From Fibrobacteria bacterium (GTDB lineage Bacteria; Fibrobacterota; Fibrobacteria; UBA11236), in contig JANYDA010000065.1 of assembly GCA_025360005.1 (NCBI GenBank), positions 62,001-126,000 on the forward strand: a stretch of 64,000 nucleotides of DNA, in the 5' to 3' direction. A program made the position numbers and the translations under genes. Numbering within the stretch: position 1 is the first letter of the stretch; every line of letters begins with the position of its first letter. Under the pieces are notes generated by a model, which was given only the letters and a program-made list of their open reading frames with translations, searched no databases and was not told where the DNA came from. Positions 1 to 8,564 of this stretch are shown here, in pieces.

Positions 1-687
1 TCATGCGGAAACCGCGCCGCATCAGGAGCCGCCTTCAAGGAGACCGCCTTAGGCTTCAGGGAGAGCGCCTTGTAAAGGCAATGCGATCCCGTGAGGGGCG
101 GAAAAGTGAGCCGTTTTTCCTCCCGGAAATTTTCCGATAGAGCGGGCAGCAAGGCCTGCCTGCGTTGCCCATAGTCCTTTTCGGCGGACTCTCCGGTAAG
201 CATCTTGAGGCCGAAATCCACCAATGGGCTATGCCCGGGGGTAACGAGAATGAGACGCCCATCCGGCTTCATTACCCGGCGCATCTCCGCGGAAGCCAGG
301 TTGATGTTCGGCACGAACTCCAGGCTGCTCACCGCGATGATGCAATCGAAATAGCCGCTGGGGAAATCCAGGTATTCTGCGCTGGCCTTGGAAAGGATCG
401 CCTCCACCCCCAAACCGGCAAGCGTCCTGGCCACATCTTCATTCCTGGCATGAACATCGATTCCGTAAAGTTCTTTGCAATGGTTGGCCAGCTCCGGCAT
501 GAAAATGCCGCTGCCGTAGCCTATCTCCAGGAGACGGATAGGCGCCACCGATTTGAGGAGTGAACGTACCAACGCGAACCGGAGGCGTTGGATCCCGCCC
601 AGCAGGCCGCGGAAATTCCAATCAGCGTGATCGACGTGACCGGTTTTGATCAACTTATCGGGAGATAAAAGGGCGATTTTTCCCATA
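1..687 (-). CDS. class I SAM-dependent methyltransferase, cut by window edge, frameshift at 5' end
   Basis: A Rossmann-type methyltransferase transferring a methyl group from S-adenosylmethionine to an unknown substrate. The visible protein has motif I (LEIGYGSG), an acidic turn (GIDVHARN), and the post-I region FDCIIAVSSLEFVPN followed by RRVMKPDGRLILVTPGHSP. The frame stays open to base 1, so the C-terminus lies outside the window. The ATG at 687 with its first codons is out of phase with the rest; removing one A from the A5 run (678-682 on the minus strand) gives MGKSPFYLPDKLIKTGHVDH, a natural beginning. The main frame has no ATG or GTG of its own upstream. An assembly indel is likely. 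It is the last gene of a leftward surface-polysaccharide series, so a glycan or lipid substrate is inferred. Confidence 0.75.
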
Positions 688-709
688 CTTCCTTAACTAT
701 TTAGAGAAA

Positions 710-741
710 TAAATAGTAACAAGCATAAATAGTAACAAGCC
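710..741. repeat. 16-bp perfect tandem repeat, two copies
   Basis: The 16-mer ATAAATAGTAACAAGC occurs twice head to tail, at 710-725 and 726-741. It lies 23 bases upstream of the methyltransferase start, between that gene and the deacetylase stop at 825. On the minus strand it could serve as a repeated promoter or operator element; this is inference. Confidence 0.85.
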
Positions 742-824
742 GGAAGGGAATTTAATTCCAACAGGATTGCCGCTGGCGGCGGCTGACGGGATTTCCGCGA
801 CTTGACGATCTTTTTACGTACGCA

Positions 825-1820
825 CTAAACGGTAATGGCGGCAGTCGCCGGCAGCGGCATGGCCCGGCGGCGCAACCCGTCCTTCAACAGGGAAGAGCGG
901 GCGTGTTTTTCCATGGTAATGGGCTCAAAGCTGTTCTTGATATACCCGACCAGGGTATCGAAGAAGGCCAGCTTGTCGCGGGTGTCCAAGTCCATGCCCG
1001 GGAAAAACGACAACTGAGGCACCTTGTCCTTTCCCAGAAAGTCCAGCGGGTGGAGCAACAGTGAAGGCTGCACGCCACGCAGGCGGCAGAGCGCCAGGGC
1101 AGTACGGAAGTAGAGTTCGGCCGCGGGCTTGGAGAACCGCGACAGGTAAAGCACGTAACTCAGGTGGATGGGCGTACGGAAGATGGGCATGGTGGTCACG
1201 GGGATCTCCAGCAGACCTTCGCCTTCTCCCCAGCGGTAGGGCCTCAGCGGCTGGAAGCCGTCGCTGAATTTGCCGAAAAGCCCTTTGCGCTTTTCCTTCT
1301 CGTCCTCCGTGAGATTATCGCTTTTCCAGAAGTAATAGGCCCTGGCCAGCGCTCCGATGAAGGTGGGGAAGGTGGAGGCGTCGTATAGGTAACCGCGGTG
1401 TGACAGTATCTCCAGGGTTTCCCGGCTGAAGCTGAAGCCCGGTCCGCGGAAGCCGATGGGCCTTTTGCCGGTGGCCCTTTCGATGTGGGTTTCCGCCGAG
1501 GCCAGTTCCTCTTCCAGTTCCGACCGGCTATACAGGTGCAGCCAGGGTTCGTGCCGGAAGGAATGGCTGCCGATCTCGTGCCCTTCCGATCCCAGCGCGC
1601 GGAAGGCGCCCGCGTTCTTCTCAAGAGCGGCGTCCTGGCCCACCACGAAAAAGGTGATGGTCATCTTATGCTTGCGCAGCCGCTCCAGCACCACGTCCAC
1701 GAGCGGATCCAGATAGGTGGGATACTCGTCCCAGCCTGCGTCCCCGTGCGTCTTCTGGTAGGACCAGAGATTGTCCATGTCCAGGGATACGCTCATGCCC
1801 GGCTTGGATGGGTTTTTCAT
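825..1820 (-). CDS. polysaccharide deacetylase (NodB/CE4-like), 331 aa
   Basis: Predicted metal-dependent hydrolase removing N- or O-acetyl groups from a polysaccharide. The NodB-type motifs are present: SLDMDN near residues 12-17 supplies the catalytic and metal-binding aspartates, and SHSFRH near 85-90 supplies the metal-binding histidines. A third motif, GFRGPGFSF, follows. No signal peptide is evident. The ATG at 1820 overlaps the stop of the upstream deacetylase-GT fusion as ATGA, which indicates translational coupling. Here the metal ligands are intact, whereas in the upstream partner they are lost, so this member is probably the active deacetylase of the pair. Confidence 0.88.
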   Translation of the reverse strand: MKNPSKPGMSVSLDMDNLWSYQKTHGDAGWDEYPTYLDPLVDVVLERLRKHKMTITFFVVGQDAALEKNAGAFRALGSEGHEIGSHSFRHEPWLHLYSRSELEEELASAETHIERATGKRPIGFRGPGFSFSRETLEILSHRGYLYDASTFPTFIGALARAYYFWKSDNLTEDEKEKRKGLFGKFSDGFQPLRPYRWGEGEGLLEIPVTTMPIFRTPIHLSYVLYLSRFSKPAAELYFRTALALCRLRGVQPSLLLHPLDFLGKDKVPQLSFFPGMDLDTRDKLAFFDTLVGYIKNSFEPITMEKHARSSLLKDGLRRRAMPLPATAAITV

Positions 1821-3553
1821 AGTACCACCTTTTCCGGTTTGGGTACGGGCAGGGACTCTTCGCGCATCGCATCCCGCTGGAGCGCAAGCTTCGCCAGGAA
1901 TCGCAAGTGCAGCCCGATGGTGCGCACGATCTTCATTTTCGATTCGCCCAGTATGCGGGACTCCAGGACGGCGGGATGCTCCACGATGCGGCCGTTGATG
2001 AGCTTGAGGCGGATGAGCATTTCGGCAACGCCCAGGAACCCGGTATTGCGCAAGGGCAGATCGATCATGGCCGCGCGCCGGTATACCCGGCAGCAGCTGG
2101 TGTAGGTGTAGAAGCGTTCGTGGAGGAGCCTGCTGTACATCAGGCTCAGCGTGCGGGAAAGGAAGAGGCGCCACTTGGGCACGTTCACCACGCGGCCCTT
2201 GGGATGGTAAGGCGACGCGGTGACCATGTCCGCATTCTCCAGGAGCGGGATCATGGCCTCCAGCACGGCGGGATCGTAAGAGCAGTCGCAATCGATGGAA
2301 CACACCGTTTCCGTATCCGCTTTCTTGATGCCGGTAAGGATGGCGGCGGCCACTCCCTGATTGGTGCCGTGCCTTACCATGCTGCAATCGCGGAGGCCGC
2401 CGAACTTGGCCGTCAGCCGGTTCCAGGTATCGTCCCGGCTGCCGTCGTCCACCAGGCAGAACTGAACGCGGAAACGGTTTTCCAGCTTCGCGCGGAACTC
2501 GCGCAAAGTCTTGTAGAGGTAGGCGATGCTCTGCTCTTCGTTGTATATGGGTATGACCAGCGTCACCGAAGGCAGGGAGCTCACGTCCACCGTGCCCGGC
2601 AAATCCGCGGCATCGGCGGCTTCCGGCGGCACCCAAGGGCGTCCCGGCTCTTTGGCCAGGCCCAGGTATTCGATGATGGGCTGGAAGCTGTACTTCTTCA
2701 TGTATCCTTCGAGCACCCAGCGCGTCTTGTCCAGATTGCGGTAGTGGCGGATCCGGTTCAACCGCGTGGCGACCTGGATCTGCGGCTGCTTCTTGTCCAG
2801 CTCCCAAGGCATGAAATAGAATACCATCGGGGCGGATTTGTGATGGTTCCAGCGTTCCACCGCCAGCTTGAGCAGGGTATGCGGCAGTTGGCGGATGTAA
2901 TTGCCGCCGGAAATGGCATAGCGGAAACCCATAATGGCGTCGGTGGAAATGGGGAACTCCCAAATGCCGGGACCGCCGTTCTCCGACTTGTGGCGGTGCA
3001 CTTCGTATTGTTCCGGCTTTCCGGCGAACCGGCGCAGCACGGGGTTGATGCTGGAATCGTACAAGTAGCCTTCTTCGGCCAGCACGTCCAGCATCCAGAG
3101 ATCCTTCTCCGTAAGCCAATTGCGCGGCGAACGGTAGCCGATGATATGATGGGCGCCGGCCCATTCCAGAACCTGGCTCGCCCGTTTCAAATCGTCGCGG
3201 AAGTCCTGGGGCACCTTGGAGCGCACGCCGTTGGGCCAATAGCCGGCGCTGCCGATCTCATGTCCCTTGTCAACGATGCCTTTGACCAGGGAGGGGCTTC
3301 TCTCCGCCACCCACCCGGAGATGAAGAACGTCGCCCTTACGTCATGGCTTCCCAACAGTTCCAGGACTTGGGCGATGTTGTGTTCAAGGCGGGACTCCAG
3401 CCGATCCCAATGTTTGCGGGTCAAGGCTCCCTGGAAAGCTCCCACGTGGAAATAATCTTCCACGGATACGGTCAGGATATGGGCTTTCTTTTTGGAAGGC
3501 CCCGGACTGGCATCGGATTCAGACTTGGAATGCATGCTGGCTACCACTCTCAT
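1817..3553 (-). CDS. fusion: XrtA-type polysaccharide deacetylase domain + GT2 glycosyltransferase
   Basis: Two-domain protein of about 578 residues. The first 250 or so residues resemble the PEP-CTERM/XrtA-associated deacetylases (VSVEDYFHVGAF at the start, then a DUF3473-like tail ending WELDKKQPQI...NRIRHYRNLDKT). From about residue 327 a GT-A glycosyltransferase begins (VTLVIPIYNEE, VDDGSRDDTW, SIDCDCSYDP). In the deacetylase half the usual SHGYxH metal site reads SAGYWPN (residues about 102-108), so both histidines are missing and deacetylation is doubtful. The start is ambiguous: ATG 3553, ATG 3535 or TTG 3586, none with a strong ribosome site. It is coupled by ATGA overlap to the intact deacetylase downstream. 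Confidence 0.85.
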   Translation of the reverse strand: MRVVASMHSKSESDASPGPSKKKAHILTVSVEDYFHVGAFQGALTRKHWDRLESRLEHNIAQVLELLGSHDVRATFFISGWVAERSPSLVKGIVDKGHEIGSAGYWPNGVRSKVPQDFRDDLKRASQVLEWAGAHHIIGYRSPRNWLTEKDLWMLDVLAEEGYLYDSSINPVLRRFAGKPEQYEVHRHKSENGGPGIWEFPISTDAIMGFRYAISGGNYIRQLPHTLLKLAVERWNHHKSAPMVFYFMPWELDKKQPQIQVATRLNRIRHYRNLDKTRWVLEGYMKKYSFQPIIEYLGLAKEPGRPWVPPEAADAADLPGTVDVSSLPSVTLVIPIYNEEQSIAYLYKTLREFRAKLENRFRVQFCLVDDGSRDDTWNRLTAKFGGLRDCSMVRHGTNQGVAAAILTGIKKADTETVCSIDCDCSYDPAVLEAMIPLLENADMVTASPYHPKGRVVNVPKWRLFLSRTLSLMYSRLLHERFYTYTSCCRVYRRAAMIDLPLRNTGFLGVAEMLIRLKLINGRIVEHPAVLESRILGESKMKIVRTIGLHLRFLAKLALQRDAMREESLPVPKPEKVVL

Positions 3554-3616
3554 CCCGATTTTCAATGACACTTGCGTAAAATTCAAGGTAATTTATTCTC
3601 ATGCTCTGTGCTTACC

Positions 3617-4651
3617 TCATGCGGAAATGCCGCCCCGCAGCAAAGGGCCTACGAAATTCGCCAAAGGCAGCGGCAAACGCGTCCATAGGGTTTTCATCAT
3701 TCCGAGTTTTCCGGAGGCCGCGTGTCGGACCGCGGATTGCGCTTGCCCCCTAGAGTCGAATTGGTACCAGTGCAACGGCGATTCTTCCGCCAGCCATTGC
3801 TTCTTGAAACGATAAGTGCCTTCCTCTTTGGAGCTCCGGCCGAAATCCACCTGGAGGCATTTCCGCTCGTACGCGAACCGGATACTCTCCCAGTATAATG
3901 CATTGTTGGGGCAATGTACCCGCTCTTCCTTGAGGGTGGAAGCCCAGGGTATGGCGAGCGTGTCCCGCCATAGGATCCGGAACAGACCCCCTATGCAACG
4001 CCCGGCGCGGCGGGCCACTCCTATCTGGGCGCCGGGAAAATGCCTGAGCACGGCGGCAAGGAAAAACTTGGAGTGCACGGGCGAACCCAGATCCCGCATG
4101 TTGACGCAAAAGACCCGGTAAAATTCATCCAGGTTCTCCTCCCGCCCCCAACTGATGCTCACGGCGGATTTCTCCGCCTTCCGGACTTGATTGCGGACTT
4201 TGGCGTCCAGGCTTTTCCAATAGGCGTCGGCGCCGTCGACGGACAAGGGCAGGGTCATCGCCACCTTGATGTTGGGTACGGAGGGAAGTCCGGCCAAGGG
4301 CTGGGAGCAACGCAACTCCAGCCCTGTCTTGCGCGCAAGGGCGCGCGAAAGCAATTCCGCGCGCAACTCGTTCTGCACCAAAGGATCCCCGGCCACGATG
4401 CCGCCATAATCCAGATACGGCAAACAAACCAGGTTTCTGCCGAATAGGATGCCGCTCAGCAAGCAGGCAGGGGCCGCGCCCAGCACTTTTCCGCTGCGCG
4501 GATCCTTCCAACACAGGATGAAGCCCGCTTTCCCGTATCCTTCGCGGAATACGTCCAGCCATGCCGGATCATGGCAGTAGTTCGCGCCGGAATCTCCGGA
4601 GAGGAATTCTTCGTAGGCTAATCGGGATTGCGGCTGGAGTGTTTCGATCAC
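3617..4651 (-). CDS. FemAB-like GNAT-fold protein, XrtA/PEP-CTERM-associated type, 344 aa
   Basis: Resembles the FemAB-related family found beside exosortase A systems: two GNAT-like halves, with LRCSQPL, WKSLDAKVRNQVRKAEKS, the central FCVNMRDLGSPVHSKFF and the C-terminal DFGRSSKEEGTYRFKKQW. Such proteins are thought to transfer an acyl or aminoacyl group in envelope or polysaccharide synthesis; the substrate is unknown. I chose GTG at 4651 because GGAGGGG lies just upstream; the frame extends further to 4732 but without a comparable site. It sits between VanZ and the deacetylase fusion in a minus-strand series. No exosortase gene is visible in the window. Confidence 0.82.
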   Translation of the reverse strand: MIETLQPQSRLAYEEFLSGDSGANYCHDPAWLDVFREGYGKAGFILCWKDPRSGKVLGAAPACLLSGILFGRNLVCLPYLDYGGIVAGDPLVQNELRAELLSRALARKTGLELRCSQPLAGLPSVPNIKVAMTLPLSVDGADAYWKSLDAKVRNQVRKAEKSAVSISWGREENLDEFYRVFCVNMRDLGSPVHSKFFLAAVLRHFPGAQIGVARRAGRCIGGLFRILWRDTLAIPWASTLKEERVHCPNNALYWESIRFAYERKCLQVDFGRSSKEEGTYRFKKQWLAEESPLHWYQFDSRGQAQSAVRHAASGKLGMMKTLWTRLPLPLANFVGPLLRGGISA

Positions 4652-4732
4652 GCTACCCCTCCGCACGGTGCTGCGCCCGAGTTGGAAAGACCATCCATGG
4701 TAGAAAAATCCTGACGCAAAGCAAGCGAGCAA

Positions 4733-5200
4733 TCAGGGTTGGGGGATCCGCCGGAGAGGATCAGCGGTTTGTTTCGATTCCATCCGCGCGATCTGCACCG
4801 CCATGATTCCGCCGAGCAGCGCTCCCCATCCGTTGAGAAAGACATCCAGGAGGGAAGAAAAGCGGCCCGGAATCCAGGCCTGGAGGATCTCCACGCCGCC
4901 GCTCAGACACAGGCCCGCGGCACAGGCGAGAACCAGAGGACGGATCGCGCGCTTTCCGCCCGGAACGCAGCTTGCGATCAGGAAACCGAACGGGATGAAT
5001 AAAAGGAGATTCTGGAACACATCCACCAAGTCCGTAGAGCGCGCATTCGCCAGGAAAATGGCGAAGGAGAACGCCGTTGCGGGCCGGTTTTTTCCGAAAA
5101 TCCCGCCGTGAACGGGACTCAGCGTCACCATGAGAATGCCCGCGGTCACGCTTATGAGGGCGAGTGAGCGGGTGGTGGATTCCAGGTTCAGGAGTTTCAT
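4733..5200 (-). CDS. VanZ-like membrane protein, 155 aa
   Basis: Small integral membrane protein of the VanZ family. It has about four hydrophobic segments and the family signature DVFQNLLLFIPFGFL around residues 59-73, then SGGVEILQAWIPGRFSSLLDVFLNGWGALLGG. Function in this family is poorly known; VanZ itself gives low-level teicoplanin resistance, and relatives are common in exopolysaccharide and exosortase loci. Starts with ATG at 5200. The flanking minus-strand genes (FAD oxidase at 5273, FemAB-like at 4651) suggest the same transcript. A double-domain relative lies at 8565-9860. Confidence 0.85.
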   Translation of the reverse strand: MKLLNLESTTRSLALISVTAGILMVTLSPVHGGIFGKNRPATAFSFAIFLANARSTDLVDVFQNLLLFIPFGFLIASCVPGGKRAIRPLVLACAAGLCLSGGVEILQAWIPGRFSSLLDVFLNGWGALLGGIMAVQIARMESKQTADPLRRIPQP

Positions 5201-5272
5201 TTCCGTTGTCTACGGATTGTACCAGCCGGTACGCGGATTCCGCAATCGCCCCGTTCGATGCGGGCCCGGAGT

Positions 5273-6484
5273 TCATCCCGCAGCCTTGGCGTAGCGATCC
5301 GCTATCTCGCCGCCGATGGCCAGCGAAGCCGTAGCCGCCGGCGAGGGCGCGTTCAGGACATGCAGGCTGCGCGGCCCTTCCGTAAAAACGAAATCGTCCA
5401 CCAGCGATCCGTCCCGGCGCAAAGCCTGGGCGCGCACGCCTGATCCGGCCGGCGTGAGCATGGAGGCCCGCACCTCCGGCAGCAGCCGTTGCAGGGCCGC
5501 GACGAAAGCGGCCTTGGAGAAAGAGCGATGGAACTCCCCCAGGCCCATGCGCCAATGCTTTACGGCCAGCTTGCGGAACCCGGGATTGGCGAACACTTCC
5601 GCCGTGTCCCTGAGATCCACGTCGCGCTTGCGGTAGCCTTCCCGCTTGAAGGCCAGTACCGCATTGGGCCCGCACTCCACACCGCCGCCTATCATACGCG
5701 TAAAATGCACGCCCAGGAAAGGGAAGGCCGGATCCGGCACGGGATAGATGAGGTTTTTCACCAAGCCTTGCGCGGTAGCGTCCAGATCGTAGTATTCCCC
5801 GCGGAAGGGGACGATGGCCACACCCGGCTCCAGACCGTCCAGGCGCGCCACGCGATCGCTCATGAGACCGCCGCAATTGATGAAGAACGAGGTAACATAT
5901 TCGTTACCGACGGCTTTCACAATCTTTTCCCCGGGGTAGCCGCGCATGGATTCCACCTTGCTGCCCAGCAGGATTTCCCCGCCCAGCGCGCGGATCTTTT
6001 CCGCCATCTTTTCCGACACCTTAACGTAGTCGACGATGCCGGTCTCCGGCACATGCAGGGCCTTACGGCCCGCCATGCCGGGCTCGTAGCGGGCGAAGTC
6101 CCCCGGTTCCACCACCGTCACGCCCCGGAGCCCATTGGCTTCCGCGCGCCCGCGCAAGGCTTCCAGCTGGGGCAATTCCGCCTCGGAGACCGCCACCACC
6201 ACCTTGCCGCAAATATCATGGGGCAAGGCGTTCTCGCGGCAGAAGGCCACCATCTCCGCGTAGCCGCGCCGGCACAACAGGGCCTTGTAGCTGCCGGGCT
6301 TATAATAGATGCCCGAGTGGATGACCCCGCTGTTATGGCCGGTCTGGTGGCGCGCTACCCCGCCTTCCTTTTCCAGCAGGCGCACCTTGCGATCCGGGAA
6401 GCGCGCCAGGATCTTCAAGGCGGTGGCCAGGCCCACTATCCCGCCGCCCGCTATCAGCACATCGCTTCGGCTATCCGCGCTCAT
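5273..6484 (-). CDS. lhgO: L-2-hydroxyglutarate oxidase-like FAD enzyme
   Basis: 403-residue FAD-dependent oxidoreductase of the DAO superfamily. The N-terminus carries the dinucleotide fold (DVLIAGGGIVGLATAL, residues 8-23), followed by RHQTGHNSGVIHSGIYYKPGS, the characteristic LhgO motif around the flavin. Further matches are VPFRGEYYDL and GVHFTRMIGGGVECGPNAVLA. LhgO oxidises L-2-hydroxyglutarate to 2-oxoglutarate and passes electrons to the quinone pool. Its place inside a surface-glycan series is odd; it may be co-transcribed by chance or act on another 2-hydroxyacid. Length is as expected for the family. Confidence 0.87.
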   Translation of the reverse strand: MSADSRSDVLIAGGGIVGLATALKILARFPDRKVRLLEKEGGVARHQTGHNSGVIHSGIYYKPGSYKALLCRRGYAEMVAFCRENALPHDICGKVVVAVSEAELPQLEALRGRAEANGLRGVTVVEPGDFARYEPGMAGRKALHVPETGIVDYVKVSEKMAEKIRALGGEILLGSKVESMRGYPGEKIVKAVGNEYVTSFFINCGGLMSDRVARLDGLEPGVAIVPFRGEYYDLDATAQGLVKNLIYPVPDPAFPFLGVHFTRMIGGGVECGPNAVLAFKREGYRKRDVDLRDTAEVFANPGFRKLAVKHWRMGLGEFHRSFSKAAFVAALQRLLPEVRASMLTPAGSGVRAQALRRDGSLVDDFVFTEGPRSLHVLNAPSPAATASLAIGGEIADRYAKAAG

Positions 6485-6510
6485 CCGTCTTTTCCCTCCA
6501 GCGCGGAACG

Positions 6511-7233
6511 TTACGATTTTTTCGCCACCAATAACAGGTTCTTCCCGAAGGGAGGCGGGACCCGTTTCTCCAGAGCGCGCGCAGCCGGAATGATCAGCCT
6601 ATCGTACAGGCCCACCGATGCGCCCGCCATGGGCCGCTTCAGCAGCACATACGCGACATACCAGGGAAGGACGCCGGCGCAGTCGAAGTATTTCATCTTC
6701 TCGATGGTGAAGCCCGCCGCGCGCACAAGGGCGGAGAGGCCGGGCTTATGGTAGCGCCGGAAATGGCCCAGCTCCGCGTCCAAGCGGCTGTAGAGGAAAC
6801 GCAAGGCGGGGACGAAGATGAGCAGATGCCCGCCCGATTTCAGCGCCGCATGGGCATGGGCCAGTTCTTCCGCATCTTTCTCGATATGCTCAAGGACGTT
6901 GATATAAGCGATGGAATCGAACGCTAGCCGATGGCGCCCGGAATCCTCGCCGAAGAAAGCGTTGATGGCTTCCACATTGGGATAGACCGCCATGCTCTCG
7001 GCCAGCAGCGGGAACATGTTGCGCGAAGGCTCGAAAGCCTTAAGGCGTGTGACGCCGGATTCCGCGATGAGGCGGGAAAAGCTGCCTACGCCCGCGCCCA
7101 CCTCCGCCATCTCCGTCCCGAAATAGGGCCGCAGTTCGTCCCGGATCCAATTATGGTGGTTGACGGCGAAGGACATGGCTTCCAGGTCCTTGCCGAAGTA
7201 GGTCGGCTTTACTTCGGCGTCCATCCTGTGCAA
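6511..7233 (-). CDS. class I SAM-dependent methyltransferase, 240 aa
   Basis: Methyltransferase_23-like protein with motif I AEVGAGVGSFSRL (about residues 42-54), acidic loop KAFEPSRNMFPLL, and YINVLEHIEKD followed by ALKSGGHLLIFVPA. The tail (FRRYHKPGLSALVRAAGF) is common in glycan- or lipid-associated methyltransferases. Start may be ATG 7233 or the in-frame ATG 7224. A TTGACA hexamer (minus strand, 7262-7257) lies upstream with a weak -10 (GATCTT) at 17-bp spacing. That would place transcription start next to 7224 and favour the shorter form. It is the first gene of the leftward series ending at base 1. Confidence 0.85.
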   Translation of the reverse strand: MHRMDAEVKPTYFGKDLEAMSFAVNHHNWIRDELRPYFGTEMAEVGAGVGSFSRLIAESGVTRLKAFEPSRNMFPLLAESMAVYPNVEAINAFFGEDSGRHRLAFDSIAYINVLEHIEKDAEELAHAHAALKSGGHLLIFVPALRFLYSRLDAELGHFRRYHKPGLSALVRAAGFTIEKMKYFDCAGVLPWYVAYVLLKRPMAGASVGLYDRLIIPAARALEKRVPPPFGKNLLLVAKKS

Positions 7234-7322
7234 AAGATCCCATTATTGCAAAGGCATGTCAATCCGGATCGACGGTGCGGACAAAGTCCAGGCGCAGGCG
7301 AAGCGCGCGCTTCGGGATTGCT

Positions 7323-7351
7323 TTGACGGACCGGGGCGATTGGAGTAGAAT
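7323..7351 (+). promoter_or_regulatory. sigma70-type promoter for the GT2/GtrA gene
   Basis: TTGACG (7323-7328), 17-bp spacer, TAGAAT (7346-7351). Each hexamer differs from consensus at one position. It lies 55 bases upstream of the ATG at 7407 and points at it. Confidence 0.6.
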
Positions 7352-7406
7352 AGGGCGGGAATGCCCGGCGGCGGAGACGCGCCGGCGCCCGGAGGAATAG
7401 CGCAGC

Positions 7407-8558
7407 ATGGCCCCGCCGAACGCTCCCGCGCCCAAGGCGCTGAGCATCATCATCCCTTGCTATAACGAGGAAAGGACCCTGGCCGCTTGCGTGGCCAAGG
7501 TCTACGAGATAGCGGATCGGGATTTGCGGCTGGAAGTGATCCTGGTGAACGATTGCTCCCGGGACAAGAGCCTGGAAATCGCGCAAGGCCTGGCCGGCCG
7601 CTACCCCGGACTGACGGTGCTGAGCCACGCCAAAAACCGCGGCAAGGGCGCCGCGCTGCGGACGGGTATCGCCCAGGCTACGGGCGACTACGTGGCCATC
7701 CAGGACGCCGATCTGGAGTATTCGCCGCAGGATCTCCGCCGGCTGCTGGGCCCTTTGATCCGGAACGAGGCGGACGTGGTGATCGGTTCCCGCTTCCTTT
7801 CCGCCGAATGCCATCGCGTGCTCTACTTCTGGCACTCGCTGGGGAACCGGTTCCTCACTTTGCTTTCCAACATGCTTACGGACCTCAACCTCACGGACAT
7901 GGAAACCTGCTACAAGGTGTTCCGCCGCGAAGTGATCCAGGCCATCGAGATCCGCGAAGACCGGTTCGGTTTCGAGCCGGAGGTGGTCGCCAAGATCGCG
8001 CAGATGCGCTTGCGCGTGTACGAGATGGGGATCTCCTACCACGGGAGAACCTATGCGGAAGGCAAGAAAATCGGCCTGAAGGACGGCTGGCGGGCGCTCT
8101 ATTGCGTGCTCAAATACAATCTTCACAAAACGCCCGCGCCCATCCAATTCCTTTTCTACCTGGGCGTGGGCGGCACGGCCGCGGCCGTCAACCTGGGGCT
8201 GTTCCTGGCGCTGGTGGCCGCCGGGACCGGTTTCACCTGGGCCACGCCCGTCGCTTTCGCGGCTTCCGCGGCTTGCAACTATTGGCTTTCCGTAGCCATC
8301 CTCTTCCGACATCGCGCGCGCTGGAGCGCGCCCCTGGAATCGGCTTTATTCCTGTTTGTGATCCTGGTGATGGGCGCTTTCGATTTCCTGGTGACGCGGT
8401 TCTGCCTGGAGGGCGGCGCCTCGCCCGGAGAAGCCAAGACCATCGCCATCGTCCTGGGGCTGTGCCTCAATTTCCTGGCCCGGCGTTTCATCGTCTTTCC
8501 GGAGCCGAGCAATCCGGATTGGAATCCGCAGGCGAAGCCGGACCCGCCGCCCGCCTGA
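7407..8558 (+). CDS. bifunctional GT2 glycosyltransferase / GtrA-like membrane protein
   Basis: 383 residues. The N-terminal 240 form a dolichol-phosphate-mannose-synthase-like GT2 domain: [51 protein letters not shown]. The C-terminal 130 residues form a four-helix GtrA domain ([20 protein letters not shown] onward). Such proteins transfer a sugar from a nucleotide donor to polyprenyl phosphate and may help flip it across the inner membrane. Start ATG 7407 follows a weak GGAGGAATAGCGC site. Convergent with the double-VanZ gene (8565); only six bases separate them. The neighbouring DprE-like operon makes a polyprenyl-phosphate sugar, so the two could belong to one pathway. Confidence 0.9.
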   Translation: MAPPNAPAPKALSIIIPCYNEERTLAACVAKVYEIADRDLRLEVILVNDCSRDKSLEIAQGLAGRYPGLTVLSHAKNRGKGAALRTGIAQATGDYVAIQDADLEYSPQDLRRLLGPLIRNEADVVIGSRFLSAECHRVLYFWHSLGNRFLTLLSNMLTDLNLTDMETCYKVFRREVIQAIEIREDRFGFEPEVVAKIAQMRLRVYEMGISYHGRTYAEGKKIGLKDGWRALYCVLKYNLHKTPAPIQFLFYLGVGGTAAAVNLGLFLALVAAGTGFTWATPVAFAASAACNYWLSVAILFRHRARWSAPLESALFLFVILVMGAFDFLVTRFCLEGGASPGEAKTIAIVLGLCLNFLARRFIVFPEPSNPDWNPQAKPDPPPA

Positions 8559-8564
8559 ACGGGT

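Noticed and set aside
1907-3568. Long open frame on the plus strand (553 codons) opposite the deacetylase-GT fusion
   Set aside because: It is an antisense shadow of a clearly conserved gene in high-GC DNA; its product has no domain-like pattern.
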